From positions 248,001 to 312,000 of the forward strand of contig JAHLMK010000017.1 in assembly GCA_019915135.1 (NCBI GenBank): DNA of 64,000 nucleotides, in the 5' to 3' direction. Both the position numbers and the translations under genes were made by a program. How positions within the stretch are numbered: position 1 is the first letter of the stretch; each line of letters starts with the position of its first letter. Below are positions 44,677 to 55,755 of the stretch, piece after piece. This DNA comes from Strobilurus pachycystidiatus (lineage: Eukaryota; Basidiomycota; Agaricomycetes; Agaricales; Physalacriaceae). The notes beneath the pieces are model-generated. The model saw only the letters and a list, made by a program, of their open reading frames with translations, was not told the origin of the DNA and did not search any database.

Positions 44677-46015
44677 ATGCAAGCCCAGGACCTCGTCGAA
44701 CCCATAGTTAGAATCCGCGACCTCAAGAAGGATCGGGTCAACTTTGTCTTGGAAAATGTCGACCTTGCGTATGCGCACTGATCCTGCCCGTTTCCTCTGC
44801 TGATATGGCTCTAGTTTCGCCAATTCTCTGCGAAGAGTCATGATGGCGGACCTTCCAACCATTGGTGCGCCACATCCGCCAATATTACCCAATGACTTAC
44901 CTAGAAATATACAGCAATCGACTTGGTGGAAATCCAGACCAACTTAACAGTCCTTCCGGATGAATTCATCGCACACAGGCTTGGGATGGTACCATTAGTG
45001 AGCACAAATTGCGACGAGGCCATGAAGTACAACAGGGTCCGTTTCTACATATCCCTCGCGTCTCTCTATCTCACGAAGACAAAGGATTGCAACTGTATAT
45101 CATTCTGCGACTACTGTTCCATTAAACTTGTGCTCGATGTGCGTTGTGAGGAAGCTGTGACTATGGACATAACAAGCAACCACCTCGAAATCCACCATCG
45201 CGCGGACGAGCCACTCTTAGAGAGCGGTGACGAATTATCAAAACGAAGTACTGACTTCGGTCAGCCAGTCGGAAAAGGTAGATCCTCCCTCCTCACATCC
45301 CAGTGCTTCTAACTCGCGTAGGCATCGTCGGTGTTCCCCCTGTCCTCCTGTGTAAAATAAGAAAAGGCCAATCCTTGAAGTTGGAGTGTATCGCCAAAAA
45401 GGTTTGCGCCTCAACACCGTCCCCTTACGCGTCTTCTCAGCCAACCTCCAGGGAATTGCCAAAGAACACGCAAAGTGGTCACCATGCTCGGCGGTATCTT
45501 TCGAATACGATCCATACAACAAACTCCGCCATACTTCGTATTGGTTCGAGACAGACGAGCGCGCTGAGTGGCCGGTCGGAGACAATGCGCGTGAGGAAGA
45601 CGCACCGCGTGACGACGAGGTCTTCGACTACAACGCCAAACCAAACAAATTCTACTTCGAAGTCGAGACGGATGGCAGTCTTGGCCCGCAGGAAGTCGTC
45701 ATGAAGGTTTGCCCCCGCGCTGTTTCTGCCGCGCACTATTCTCACATATGTCCTCAGGGCCTCGCGGAGCTTCAAAAGAAACTGGCTAATCTCATTCTGG
45801 GACTCAAGTCAGACGACATGGACGCTATGCTTCCCAACGATCCGGCCGAGGATCCAAATGCTGCTTGGGGGGGCAACGAATGGGACGCATCAGCCTCGGC
45901 CTGGCCACAGCAACAGACCAACAACGATGCGGGTTGGGTGCCCGGCTGGGCCAGCCCCAAAATGGCCTCCAATGCTACCTCTCCCGCCCCAGCTTTGTCG
46001 GGATGGTCATTATAG
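44677..46015 (+). CDS. RPB3: RNA polymerase II subunit Rpb3
   Basis: Start at 44677 (MQAQDLVEPIVRIRDLKKD). The alpha-like domain reads RVNFVLENVDLA, SFANSLRRVMMADLPTIAIDL, VEIQTNLTVLPDEFIAHRLGMVPL. The zinc loop is CNCISFCDYCSIKLVLDV. After introns come IVGVPPVLLCKIRKGQSLKLEC, GIAKEHAKWSPCSAVSFEYDP and FYFEVETDGSLGPQEVVMKG. The C-terminal tail is Trp/Asn/Ser-rich and ends SPAPALSGWSL (46015). Rpb3 and Rpb11 nucleate assembly of Pol II, and the conserved zinc-binding cysteines are present. About 370 residues, slightly longer than in yeast because of the low-complexity tail. Confidence 0.94.
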
Positions 46016-46157
46016 TGTTAGCATCTCTGTAGTTTTTCTAGATAGGTGTGTTCATATTGTACGTGTGGTATATTGCGGTAGATAATGGCAAAAGATAATT
46101 AGTAGGTGTCCAAAAAGACAATGGTTGTCTAACAATCAAGTGGTGGATGAGATTCAG

Positions 46158-49100
46158 CTAACGAGCAGCCATTTCGTATGAAGACGAGTCCATAGGTGAA
46201 GATGGCATGGCAGTGGGCATCGTCCTCGAGGTGGGCATTGTACTAGCAGACGGCATCCTCACCGCAGAGGGCATCGTATCTGCAGACGGCATACGGGGTG
46301 CAGGAGAGGAAGCAGTTTGATAACCGCCGTCCGACAGTCCGCGTCTAGGACTCGTCATGTGAAGCTCGTCGGCCTCGCCAAAGACATTATTGTCATCGCC
46401 CACTGAAAGTTGAATCAGACAACGGAAGTTAAACTCTACTGCAAGTATTGCTCACTGAAGGCAGCATTGGCATCTGTGAGGTTCCAGCCCCCAACATGAC
46501 TAGTCCGCGCCCCGTCGTCTTGAGGCGCGCGCTTTTGCTCCTCAGCCTTGACTTCCTCCCAGGGAATTTTTGTGTATTTGGTGGGACCAGCCGGGCTACT
46601 TGGGCCACCCTTCGGTCCATAGATTGGAACTTCCGCTAGGCAGCCCTTGAGTGCGCAGACCCATTTGTTTCGGCGTTTAGCTGCGAAGATAGAAGAAATC
46701 AGCACATGTCGCCTAGGAATTGACGGCACTGCTCGGTACCTTTCAACCCCTCCAGCTGACCATTAGTCTTGTACTTGATCTCCGCCGTGAGCGTCATCTT
46801 CTCTTGTGCCGGAAAGTCAACGACTTGGACATCAAACGCAGGCTGGTAATCTCGACGCTCGTTCTTGACGAACTGAAGCATCTTTTCACGAAGGCGCTCT
46901 ATATCCTCGAAGGAAGTACCATAGGCGACATCGAATGGGAAGGTTTCGCTCATCTACATACAAGCCATTGGATGTCAATATTCCGTTCATGATCACATCC
47001 ACAGCACATACCTGGGGACTTCTCCGGATATTATGTATGAACTAGCATGCGTCAGTTGGTTCATGTTGAATGTATAGATCGTACTCACTTGCGTGTTCAG
47101 TACACTATTGGGTGTCTGGACATAGACACCGTTCGCATCTAGGAATATGGTGCTTAGGAGCCGAATCTCTTTGACGGTGTACGGAATGCCTGCCACATCG
47201 ACCCTATCGCCGACATCGAATGGGTGGCGTATGAAAAGGAAAATGATACTCGTCAGAACATCTGCCAACGCAGACCCGATGAGCCAACTCAAACCTTGGA
47301 AAGGGGAAGGCTTTGTTATATGATCAGTGTCGCAGAGAGTGGAAATGACGTACCAAGTACGAAGGTTCCAGCACCAGTCACCAGGGTGCTCAACTGCGCT
47401 TCCTGTAGATAGAATTAGTTGAAAGTGTCTGCGCCAGCGAATGAGTCGACTAACCATGCAGACAGCGATTATCAAAATGGCAACAATGCAGTAGACACTC
47501 ATGAAAATATTATCCAGGCGACCAACAGCACTGTCCAAATCCTGCATAGAGTGTTCGATCGACAACTGTTCGCGATGGAACTCCCTGTGATGGACAATCA
47601 GACCTCAGACTTCAGGCTGCCTTGAGTCGACTTACAGGCACGCCATTTCGACCTCGTCTCTGGAAGCATCACCGTTCGAATCCCTGTCAAAGAGGGCAAA
47701 GACTTGATCGGCTTGCTCGGCGGTCGGGAAAAAGCGTTGTATATCTTGAACAAACATGAATTCGGATCCGGGCTTGGCGAACGAATAGAACAATCGACGG
47801 GCCAGCTGCGGTGGCGTCGTCAGAAGCGTGTACCACGAGCAGGGCAGCGGTACTCACTAATCGGGACTTATTCGCCGACTCAATGGCAGTCTTGACCATG
47901 GCCTGGGGTGAGTTAGGTTGAAGAACGGAGCTGAACGTCAAGTGAGCAATACAAACTCAAGGATAGGATCAATAGACAGACCTTCCAGCAATTTCAGACT
48001 ATGGGAATGACCTCAATCACGTTGTACGACGGGAAAAGAACAAGACTACATACTGCGACATTGCCCAAAGCAGTGGTCGTTGTTGTGGCTGCAATACGCA
48101 CTCCCTTAAGCGCGCGTTTGAAAAGCTTTCTCGGGTTGACACTGCTACTTTTAGCATGCGAGGCCTTAAGGGTATCGGTACGACCAGGTATATCGGACGA
48201 ATGCAAATACAGTGTCACGAGCGATCGAATAGCAAACTTTTGGTCCGCAATACGCTCTGTCCAAGTCATTAAAAACGTGTAGGAGCATCAGAAGAACTCG
48301 GCGAAACCTACCAGCGTACGATCGTTCATGGAATTTTCCGGCAATCCACTGTATGGCAAACTTTTCGAAGAGAAGGACTGCTGAGCATAGGTAGAAACCA
48401 AAGAGGAAACGACCAATTAGGTCGATGTCGTTTTTTGAGTTGGTAGACGCGTCGGATTCCTGTTGACTGTTTATGACTGGATTCCATGTGATCCACATAG
48501 CCAATGTCCAGGCGAAGAAAGCAACGTAGCTATGGAACGATGAGATGGTGAACACACATCATCAGGAGAAGGTGACTTGCCGATGTAACGCTCCAGCCCA
48601 GTCGATGTATCTCCGAGTGCCAACGGCAACAGCACCCACGGTGGCGCGAATGATTGGAGGCAACATGCGTCTGGAAGCAGTGGATCGGTCCCGGAACTTC
48701 GAAAGAGGAGAGGGTGCTTACGAGCTGGCCAATGCAACCCACCAGCCTGAGTTGAAGGAATCAGGGTAGGAATGGGTGGACATAGGTCGGAACATGCTCA
48801 CCTCCCCACACAACGCTAAGCCAGACGCTCCACCACAGAAGCTTGACGCCCCATATCTAAACCGGCCATTGAACGATCTTGGATAATTGAAGGAATGAAT
48901 GAAGCATACGGTGCCGTTAGGGTAAGTTCCAGCCAGTTGCAATATACCGGGGATCCAGATGATGCCCATTACAGGGACGATGAAGAGGAACCATCGCGTC
49001 ACGATCGACACATTGAGCAGGTAATGGTAGAATTTTGAAAGCTGAACAAAGTACTTGGATCAACGCCACTGACGCCACAGAACAGAGGCAGACACGCACC

Positions 49101-49615
49101 TTGTTTGTGGGCACGTCTCCCTCAGCGAACACAAGATGGTTTTCGCTTGCATTTCTCGAATCAAACTCTTCGTAGCCGTGCTCGAATTTTTTGATGCCGT
49201 TGAGCAAGTCCCAGCTCGAGTTTCGGCTGGTTCCTGGGCGCTGCATGGGTTCAGGCATTGAAGGCCCTTGTCCTGGGGGGTTGTACTGGTTGCGCTCTGC
49301 GTCGTAGTTCTGGGAACGAGCGTGATTGGGCATGTCGACCGGATCGTCGATACGAATATGCCTAGAATTGGCGCGGGACGGCGCTAGCGGCAGTGACGAC
49401 TGCGACATAGAGGCACCTCTATCCTGCAGCTCTACTGGGGGGTACATGGTCGTCGTCGTCGTTGTTGTTGAATGAAAAGGAGGTGGAGCAGATGGCGGAA
49501 CACCAGAATTCCCACTGTCGCCCCTGACAGCAGAGGCAGTGACAGAATCAGAGGCTCCGGGATGGTTCAACGCGACAGGAATGTAGCCGTCTCGAGACGG
49601 TCCTCTGATACTCAT
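46158..49615 (-). CDS. MscS-type mechanosensitive channel with EF-hand (fungal Msy family)
   Basis: Start at 49615 (MSIRGPSRDGYIPVALNHP). A disordered Ser/Pro/Thr-rich N-terminus of about 170 residues (with a Thr run from 49440-49460) leads to several membrane helices (LFIVPVMGIIWIPGILQLAG and others). An EF-hand follows with a complete loop, DRDSNGDASRDEVE, then TM helices near 47500. The MscS domain reads FLFIRHPFDVGDRVDVAGIPY and EIRLLSTIFLDANGVYVQTPNS. The C-terminal part is soluble, with FPFDVAYGTSFEDIERLREKML, and a tail with a six-residue repeat (MPSAxT). In fission yeast the homologues Msy1/2 sit in the endoplasmic reticulum and limit calcium and swelling in hypo-osmotic shock. About 900 residues with many introns. 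It ends SSSYEMAAR (46158). Confidence 0.87.
46221..46292 (-). repeat. Four 18-bp coding repeats (MPSAxT) in the MscS channel tail
   Basis: The units read MPSADT, MPSAVR, MPSAST and MPTSRT, followed by a partial MPTAM. A minisatellite in the disordered C-terminus that may vary in copy number between strains. Confidence 0.75.
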
Positions 49616-50957
49616 GTCAACAGTGAAATCGGAAAGGTTGTGTCAATTCGAAAGTAGCAGCAAGAGATACAGAAGCGCGGGCTCAGTAGTTGCAGAAGCC
49701 TCCCGTGACAGATCTAGACTGCCTTACGAGTCGGATACGACGTCAACCACTCGAAGCCCTCTGCTGTTTGTCGGGACGTTCAACAACTCTTTGAACTCAG
49801 AAACAGTTTAAGAAAGAGCACCAAGGGTGCAACCTGCGACTCATAAATTGACAGTGGCACACGGCCGATGGCAAATCGGATCTAAAGCTCCGCTCGAGAG
49901 GCAAAATGTTCACAAAAGAAATAGTCAAGGACAAGCCTTCCACCGGTGTACCGTGTCTAGTCTTCTTGGATCCACTTATGTCCGGCACCAACGGCCAAGA
50001 CAAGCAGTCGGCCTTCGACTGTTCGTCACGGTCTCGATGCGGAGGTAGGCAAATACCGTACGGTCCATACCCGCGTACCCCTTCAAGGCCTCACCTTGCA
50101 GATGGCCGATAACACAACGACGCGTCCCAAGCGCGTGGAAGATGCGGATCTCGAGAGTAAGCTTGTGATTCCTCGAGGATTCGGCAATTGCGCACCCGAG
50201 AGATTATTTAACCTTCGGGGCCACACCGAGGTAACGAGCGTTCCCTCGCTTAGCCGTAGCCTCTTTCCATTTACCCATTTGCACCATCCTGGAGCCAAGA
50301 ATGGCCTCCAAACAACTACATGGCACACCGGACCTCGCCACTTGGCCTCGTGCGCGCTCTGGGACTGAACTTCCGAGGCCGCCACCTTCCTTGAACCTAG
50401 AACATACCGTACGTGGCGTAACCCATTCGCCGAGCAAGCTCTTCCAATCGCAAAACACCGAGTGTGAGCTTGAACTGCGCAAGGATGGCGACTTGCTTAG
50501 GCTTACACCAGGCTTACACTAAGACAGACTAGGACAAGTATTGGGTGTGACAGTCCGATCAGGCACGGTCCTGACATGACGTCGTCAGGCCCTAGGGCCT
50601 CGGCCCTCCAGAGGCCCACCACTTATTTCAATTGGTGGCCGCGAGACAGCCGGATGCAACGGTTTCCGTGTTTCATGGGGCGCAATATGTCTTTTCTTGT
50701 GGGCGCTACCAGCGCGCGAAGGTGCGCTACCGGCCGGGAGACCGATATATTTTGGCAAGTATAAAAACAAATGTCACATACATAGCTCTCACGGATCAGG
50801 CATGAGTTCCCGATAGATTGACGACCTCCAGTAAGTAAGTCAAGGCCTAGCGAGATCTTTCAGCAGCCCGGCCCGTTCATTCCTCCATCCCCACGTACTA
50901 CTCGCATTAACCCAAACATGTAGAGTAACAAAGAGATTCAATATAAGTATAGTGACG
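49616..50957. other. Intergenic, 1.3 kb, no gene recognised
   Basis: Lies between the MscS gene start and the Tlg2 gene end, both on the minus strand. Short open frames on both strands have no familiar motif. GC-rich palindromic blocks (around 50586-50625, GGCCCTAGGGCC) are visible. Confidence 0.5.
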
Positions 50958-52840
50958 CTAGGGTCCTCTTGTCCACGACGCTCCGTGTCTCGGAAGAAAT
51001 CTGAACAACAAAGGTGGTGATATACTCTCACTTGACGGTGGTGGGAGTACCTGGCGTCTTGGCTTGAAGATGATAACGATTATCAATCCGAAGATGATGA
51101 GTAACAGGAGGAAAATGCATTTCCTCCGACCGGTGTTTTTTTGATAGCTGTCCTCGATTTATTAGTGCTAATAAGACACAGAAGGGGACGAAGTTGTTAC
51201 CGGGTTGCGATATTGAGCTCCTTGACAGCTTCGTCTACATGCACGGCTGTCTGTTCGATATTGTACTCCACGCTATCAAGCAGTGTCCCTTGATCAATCA
51301 CTAAGACCGACAGGTCTTTGAAGAGCTCGGCGAGAGAGGCTATAGATTTCGCGATCTCGGTCAATTCACGATCCCGCATCTGAAGGTCGACGGTCGGGTC
51401 CTCGTGTATCAAAGACAGCGATTGTGATTGAGTCCGAGTGTGCGTCTATGGAAAGAGGAAGTCCAAAGACGACCACCGGAACCCAGTGACCGCGCAGAAA
51501 ACCAGACGATAGGATAAACACATCGTAGGGTGTTATTGTCAAAGGTCGCAGTGGAGATTATCAGATGATCCCGATGGATAATCGCAGCAACGCGTGTAGG
51601 GCAGAGCAAGATACCACGGGGATGCGTTCCCAAGGGCAAGCCGACAGGTTTGGCGAAATGAACGCGTCGACATGTGACAGTTGAGCAGAGTGCAGAAATA
51701 AATCCACGTTCATTAGACGTGGATGGGCGAGAGTGGAATGATCGGCCATTACAAGGAATGGAACGCGACAGGGAAATCACAAAGGTTGCCGTTCAAGAAA
51801 GGATGTTGGAAGTGATGATGAGACGGGGTAATGCGACCGATGCAATACAATAAGACTCACAGCAGCAGCAATATCGTCATCGACAGCGCTCATGCCTTCT
51901 GGACCTCTGAGCGATATAGTTCCTGAAGCGATTAAGAGATCCTGATTCTTAATCGCATGACCTTGCAGCTCTTGGAGAAAGCGTCAGCATAAAAAACGCC
52001 GTAAAGATTACTCCGCAGAGACACGTCGCGTGATGAAATCGATGTGATGAAGCGGAAAGATAACGGGTGGACAGGCATCGGAAGACAAGAAGATTCAACC
52101 TCGGCTGAACGGCAGGCAAGGGGAAGATGGATCATGGAAAGAGAAAATATACGGACTTTCCATATACACACGCTGCTTTTTCCGGAATGTGGCGCTTAGT
52201 TCTTGTACCTTCGCAGCGAGGCCACGTTGTACATTTTTAGCCGCCTGGGCATCATATCTGGAGGCCTGGACTGCGGTGTGTGAAGGGGGAAATGTATGGG
52301 CTGCTGGAGCGGGGCCAATGCGTTGTATTAATGTCTGGCACTGGCGAAAGTCCTAGGGAAGGCTGTCCGGCGATGCGCTGACCAGGGGACGGAAGGGCGA
52401 ACCTTGGTGATGTCTGTCGTGTAGTGCTCGATCTCCTGTTCTTCGTGCGTTCGGTCCGCGAACCCCGGGAGGACGTGTTTGGCGTGCAGCTTCTCAAGGG
52501 AGGTGACTGTGTTGGCCGCATTGAGCCAGGCGGGTGATGAACAGCACACTTGAACATACTTTTCGCCTGAGTATCGGCGAGAACACGGTGCACCTGGTCG
52601 GAAATGTCCACCCTGGGAAGCAGGTAAGCAACCCGGAGGTAATGACGGAGCGAGCACGAAGGACCATTTGGGAGGCAGGTCCATGTCGACGACGTGGTGG
52701 TCGATGAGTTGCTGCTCTTCATCGTCGTTGTCGTCGTAGACGGGGCGCGCGCGCGAGAACCGGGTCGACGACGCGCGCGTGTCCCTGTACGAGAGAAACA
52801 GCCCCGTGCGGGAGCGGGTGGTAGGGTTTATTGGATTCAT
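50958..52840 (-). CDS. TLG2: t-SNARE, Tlg2/syntaxin 16-like
   Basis: Start at 52840; the N-terminus MNPINPTTRSRTGLFLSYRD is typical of Tlg2, whose N-peptide binds the Sec1/Munc18 partner Vps45. Then come WVDISDQVHRVLADTQAK, KLEKLHAKHVLPGFADRTHEE and the helical Habc part. The SNARE motif is RDRELTEIAKSIASLAELFKD and LSVLVIDQGTLLDSVEYNIEQT. A short juxtamembrane part (YQKNTGRRK) precedes a tail anchor (CIFLLLLIIFGLIIVIIF) and a short tail. The stop used here is at 50958; an extra 50-nt intron near the end (from GTACTC) would give another short tail. Tlg2 acts in endosome-to-Golgi fusion. Unusually long introns (about 220 and 430 nt) split the middle. Confidence 0.85.
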
Positions 52841-53082
52841 CGGTGGAAGTGTTCAATGTTCATGAACGGAAGCGGAAAGGCGTGATGTGACGGAAACCCT
52901 AGCATAGATGCAATTTGAATTGTTATTTATCTGATCCGGCGATTCGGCCACATGCCGGCGCTCACATGCCTGGCGCTACTTATAGCCCCGTAGCGGGAGC
53001 AGGAGTGCCCAGCATCCCTCGCCCTCCTTTGCCCTTCCAGCCTGCATCCCCGCGCATCCCATTCTCCTCCACGCTCTACGCG

Positions 53083-53506
53083 ATGTGCAACCTCGAGACG
53101 CAAGTCCCTTCGCGTCCCACTTGCCAGTCATCTGACCCTTTCTTTGCCATACAGAGCAGGCATAAAGTATGGTTGCGGCCATTACCACATGGTAGCCCCG
53201 CGCCGTCCATCGCGTCCGTGTCGCAGACACTCATGCAGCCCAGACACAGGTTCTCGCCAAGATCGACTGTGGGTCCTCGCGATGCACCAAATCGCAGAGC
53301 CATCGCAACAACAGCCGGAGTCACAACTGCGACGCAAGCCAATGCAAGCTTGTGGGTTCTTTTGATCCGTTGCCTCTTCCGTCCCTCACCCGCCCGCTCA
53401 GTACTATGGTCCCGATCGCAAAGAAACCGTCCTGGAGACCCGCCCGGAGTACTGTCCGTTGGTCCACGACTACTTGAAAGAACGTGCCAATGCCCATCGC
53501 TCATGA
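53083..53506 (+). CDS. Small Cys/His-rich protein of an uncharacterised basidiomycete-type family
   Basis: Read as four exons: MCNLETQVPSR, then IKYGCGHYHM, then TQVLAKIDCGSSRCTKS, QSHRNNSRSHNCDASQCKL, then YYGPDRKETVLETRPEYC and PLVHDYLKERANAHRS (TGA at 53504-53506). Introns: 53114-53159, 53192-53243 (acceptor could be 53249) and 53352-53401, all 46-52 nt. About 90 residues with Cys/His spaced C-x-H, C-x4-C...H-x10-C-x5-C...C, as in a zinc-binding knuckle. No single frame shows this; longer frames covering the same bases are shadows. Similar small proteins with 'CGHxH', 'DCxSxxC' and 'YYGPDRxE' seem common in mushroom genomes, but I know no function. Moderate confidence because the exons are short. 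Confidence 0.55.
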
Positions 53507-53771
53507 CCGTCATCCCATCATCCCCTCGCCTCCCCTTCTCCGCATAGTCTGCTCTATCTTAGATCATTGCTTAAACGTACGCTTATCATCCTGCTCTGTA
53601 TCCGTCACATTGCTATCTTAGTCTCCAACCTTTCGAATTCTCTATTATATCTGAATCCGCTACAATTTGTACCATAGCTAGTTTTTTTTTTACTTACAGC
53701 AATCATGCTTCATATTTAACGTACTCGACGTACATCCTATCCTAATCATAATATCTCTAAATGTGTCTATA

Positions 53772-55755
53772 TTACCACTTCACAGCGAGTCCTATAACCT
53801 CGTCCTCTACAGCTCGGTACTGTGTCCGCATAGCATTTTCCCCTTCAGATAGATCTCTCATTACGTCGGTGACGAGGGACTCTATTGCTCGATCGCTCTT
53901 GCCGTCACCACCTCGCGTTGTTTCAACAAACGCCCACGGGTCAACCCCATTCGTATAACCAGCTGTCGCGACCGAGCCCCAATATGCTTCCTCCACCGTC
54001 TTTGTCCATTCTTTGTTGCCCCACCGCGCATTTTGCATCTCTACGCCTGCATCGCCCCAGTCCCGCGTGTACCCCTCAGCGTCCCTGGCCTGGACAGCTT
54101 CCGAAGGTACCTTCAACTGGCCACCGCCGTTGACGCAACCACCGGGACACGCCATTACCTCTACGTAATCGTATGGACGATCTTTCAGAGCTGTTGCTCC
54201 CTTCCCTTCGGTCGTCCTGCGTTTAATAGCCCCACCTCGTCCAGCGCTTGCCATACGCCCAGCCGCACCGACGCCTCGCACGCCTTTCTCCTTCCCGACC
54301 TTGCGCACCACGTTCTGCAAATTACGGAACCCGTAGCACTTTGCCCCTTTGAACACGACCTCGCCCTCTGCGCTTTCCTTTCGTAATACGAACTCCTCGT
54401 AGTCCGCATTGCGTATCTGCTTGACTGATAGAAACAAGGGTGTGGGCGAGGTGCTGGCCACGTAGGTCATTATTGAGTGCAGATAAGATCCAGAGGATGA
54501 ACCCGGATGTGTGAGTAACTCTGGAAGCGTGTCTCCCAAGTAGAAGCCATCCTCTCCAGGTGGCTGAAGCTCGTCCGGAACAGGCTGGGAGATGTCCCAA
54601 CCCCGTTCGCGCATCATCAGCTCCAGTTCGCCCGTCGTGATAACGCAGTCCACGTCGCGCGTAGAGTACACCTCGTTGTAAAAGTCGCTCCGGGATGCCT
54701 CCAGCTTCTTGTCGTAACAGGGCATAACCGAAACGTGGTACAGCTCGTGCGGTCTGGTTCGGAAATGAAGATCAGAGTGGCAGGAAAATGAGGCAAAGGG
54801 TCTCACAATTTACCCCACCGTTTGCCCATCCAGTTTTTCACCAGCGTTCCCATGACTTGCTGTGGACTCTTTGTCTGAGCGATGAATGGAAGCATCTCAG
54901 AGTGGGCCTTCTCCGCATAACAGATCCAGCCTGGGCAAGCACTAGCTAGCATAGGCAGCCGCTGCTTATACTCCTCATCATTCGTGCTTCCATGAAGATT
55001 CTGAGAACGCTCGGAGAACTCTCGAGCATGGTCACGCAAGGCCAGATGCCGCGCAAACGTCGTGTCAAAAACGTGCTCAACCGCTAGCTTCTGTTGGAAA
55101 AAGGATCGAACTCGGCGAAGGACCTGGCGTGGAGAGACCTTCGATTGGTGAGAAGAAGACGATGATAAAGATGCGGCGAGGGAAGCCAGGGATTGAGGTG
55201 CGAGAGAAACGACGGCGGTCTTTCTCTCGTCGCAATATTCCGAGGCGGCCGCAATAGAATCCAGTTCGTTCAGAACCTCGACATGAGACTGAAGCGTGAT
55301 CAGCACGGACTCGGCAGATGTGATACAGCCACTAAATGCAGATATCTCATTAGCAGCGCTCTAAGAATTCAACGGGAATTTCATGCCTGCAGGCTAGACA
55401 ATCGTTTAGATTGATTTGGGCCTGTTCTAGCTTCTTGCCCGAGGGGGCAGACGGTTTGTTCTTGAGTCCGGATATTTCGCCGGCCGAAACTTCGTAGTAG
55501 GATCCGTTGAGATCAACTTGTATTTCCGTCTAGTCGATGTGAACATGTGGAAAAATGCCGCGAATATTCACACTTACGGATGCTGCACCCTTGTCTTCTA
55601 CCGGTGCAGGATTGATTTGTTCGACGGGCTTGATGCACGCCTGGGAAGGGCCAATAAAGTCATTGAGATCCGTCAGAGTCTAGATATGTATCAGACTAGT
55701 GCTTGTGGCAATATCCGAGCAGCATCAAACGTACGAGGGCGCCGGAGAACGCCAT
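53772..55755 (-). CDS. NAR1: Nar1, cytosolic iron-sulfur cluster assembly factor (hydrogenase-like)
   Basis: Start at 55755 (MAFSGAL), then TLTDLNDFIGPSQACIKPVE and the N-terminal ferredoxin-like cluster motif CLACSGCITSAESVLI. The hydrogenase-like domain carries MLASACPGWICYAEKAH, the cluster-binding SVMPCYDKKLEASR, DCVITTGELELMM, and near the C-terminus VMACPGGCVNGGGQ. It ends VIGLAVKW (53772). Nar1 carries [4Fe-4S] clusters between the CIA scaffold and targeting complexes. The four conserved cluster-binding Cys sites are present. An insert of about 45 Gly/Arg/Ala-rich residues (around 54200-54280) before the C-terminal motif is longer than usual. Introns near 55340 and 54805 separate the main exons. 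Confidence 0.92.

Noticed and set aside
53076..53513. 145-codon minus-strand open frame with a hydrophobic stretch
   Set aside because: Antisense to the mini-gene and without recognisable domain.
52915..53547. 210-codon plus-strand open frame
   Set aside because: It crosses three good introns of the Cys/His-rich mini-gene; the exon reading has far better motif logic.
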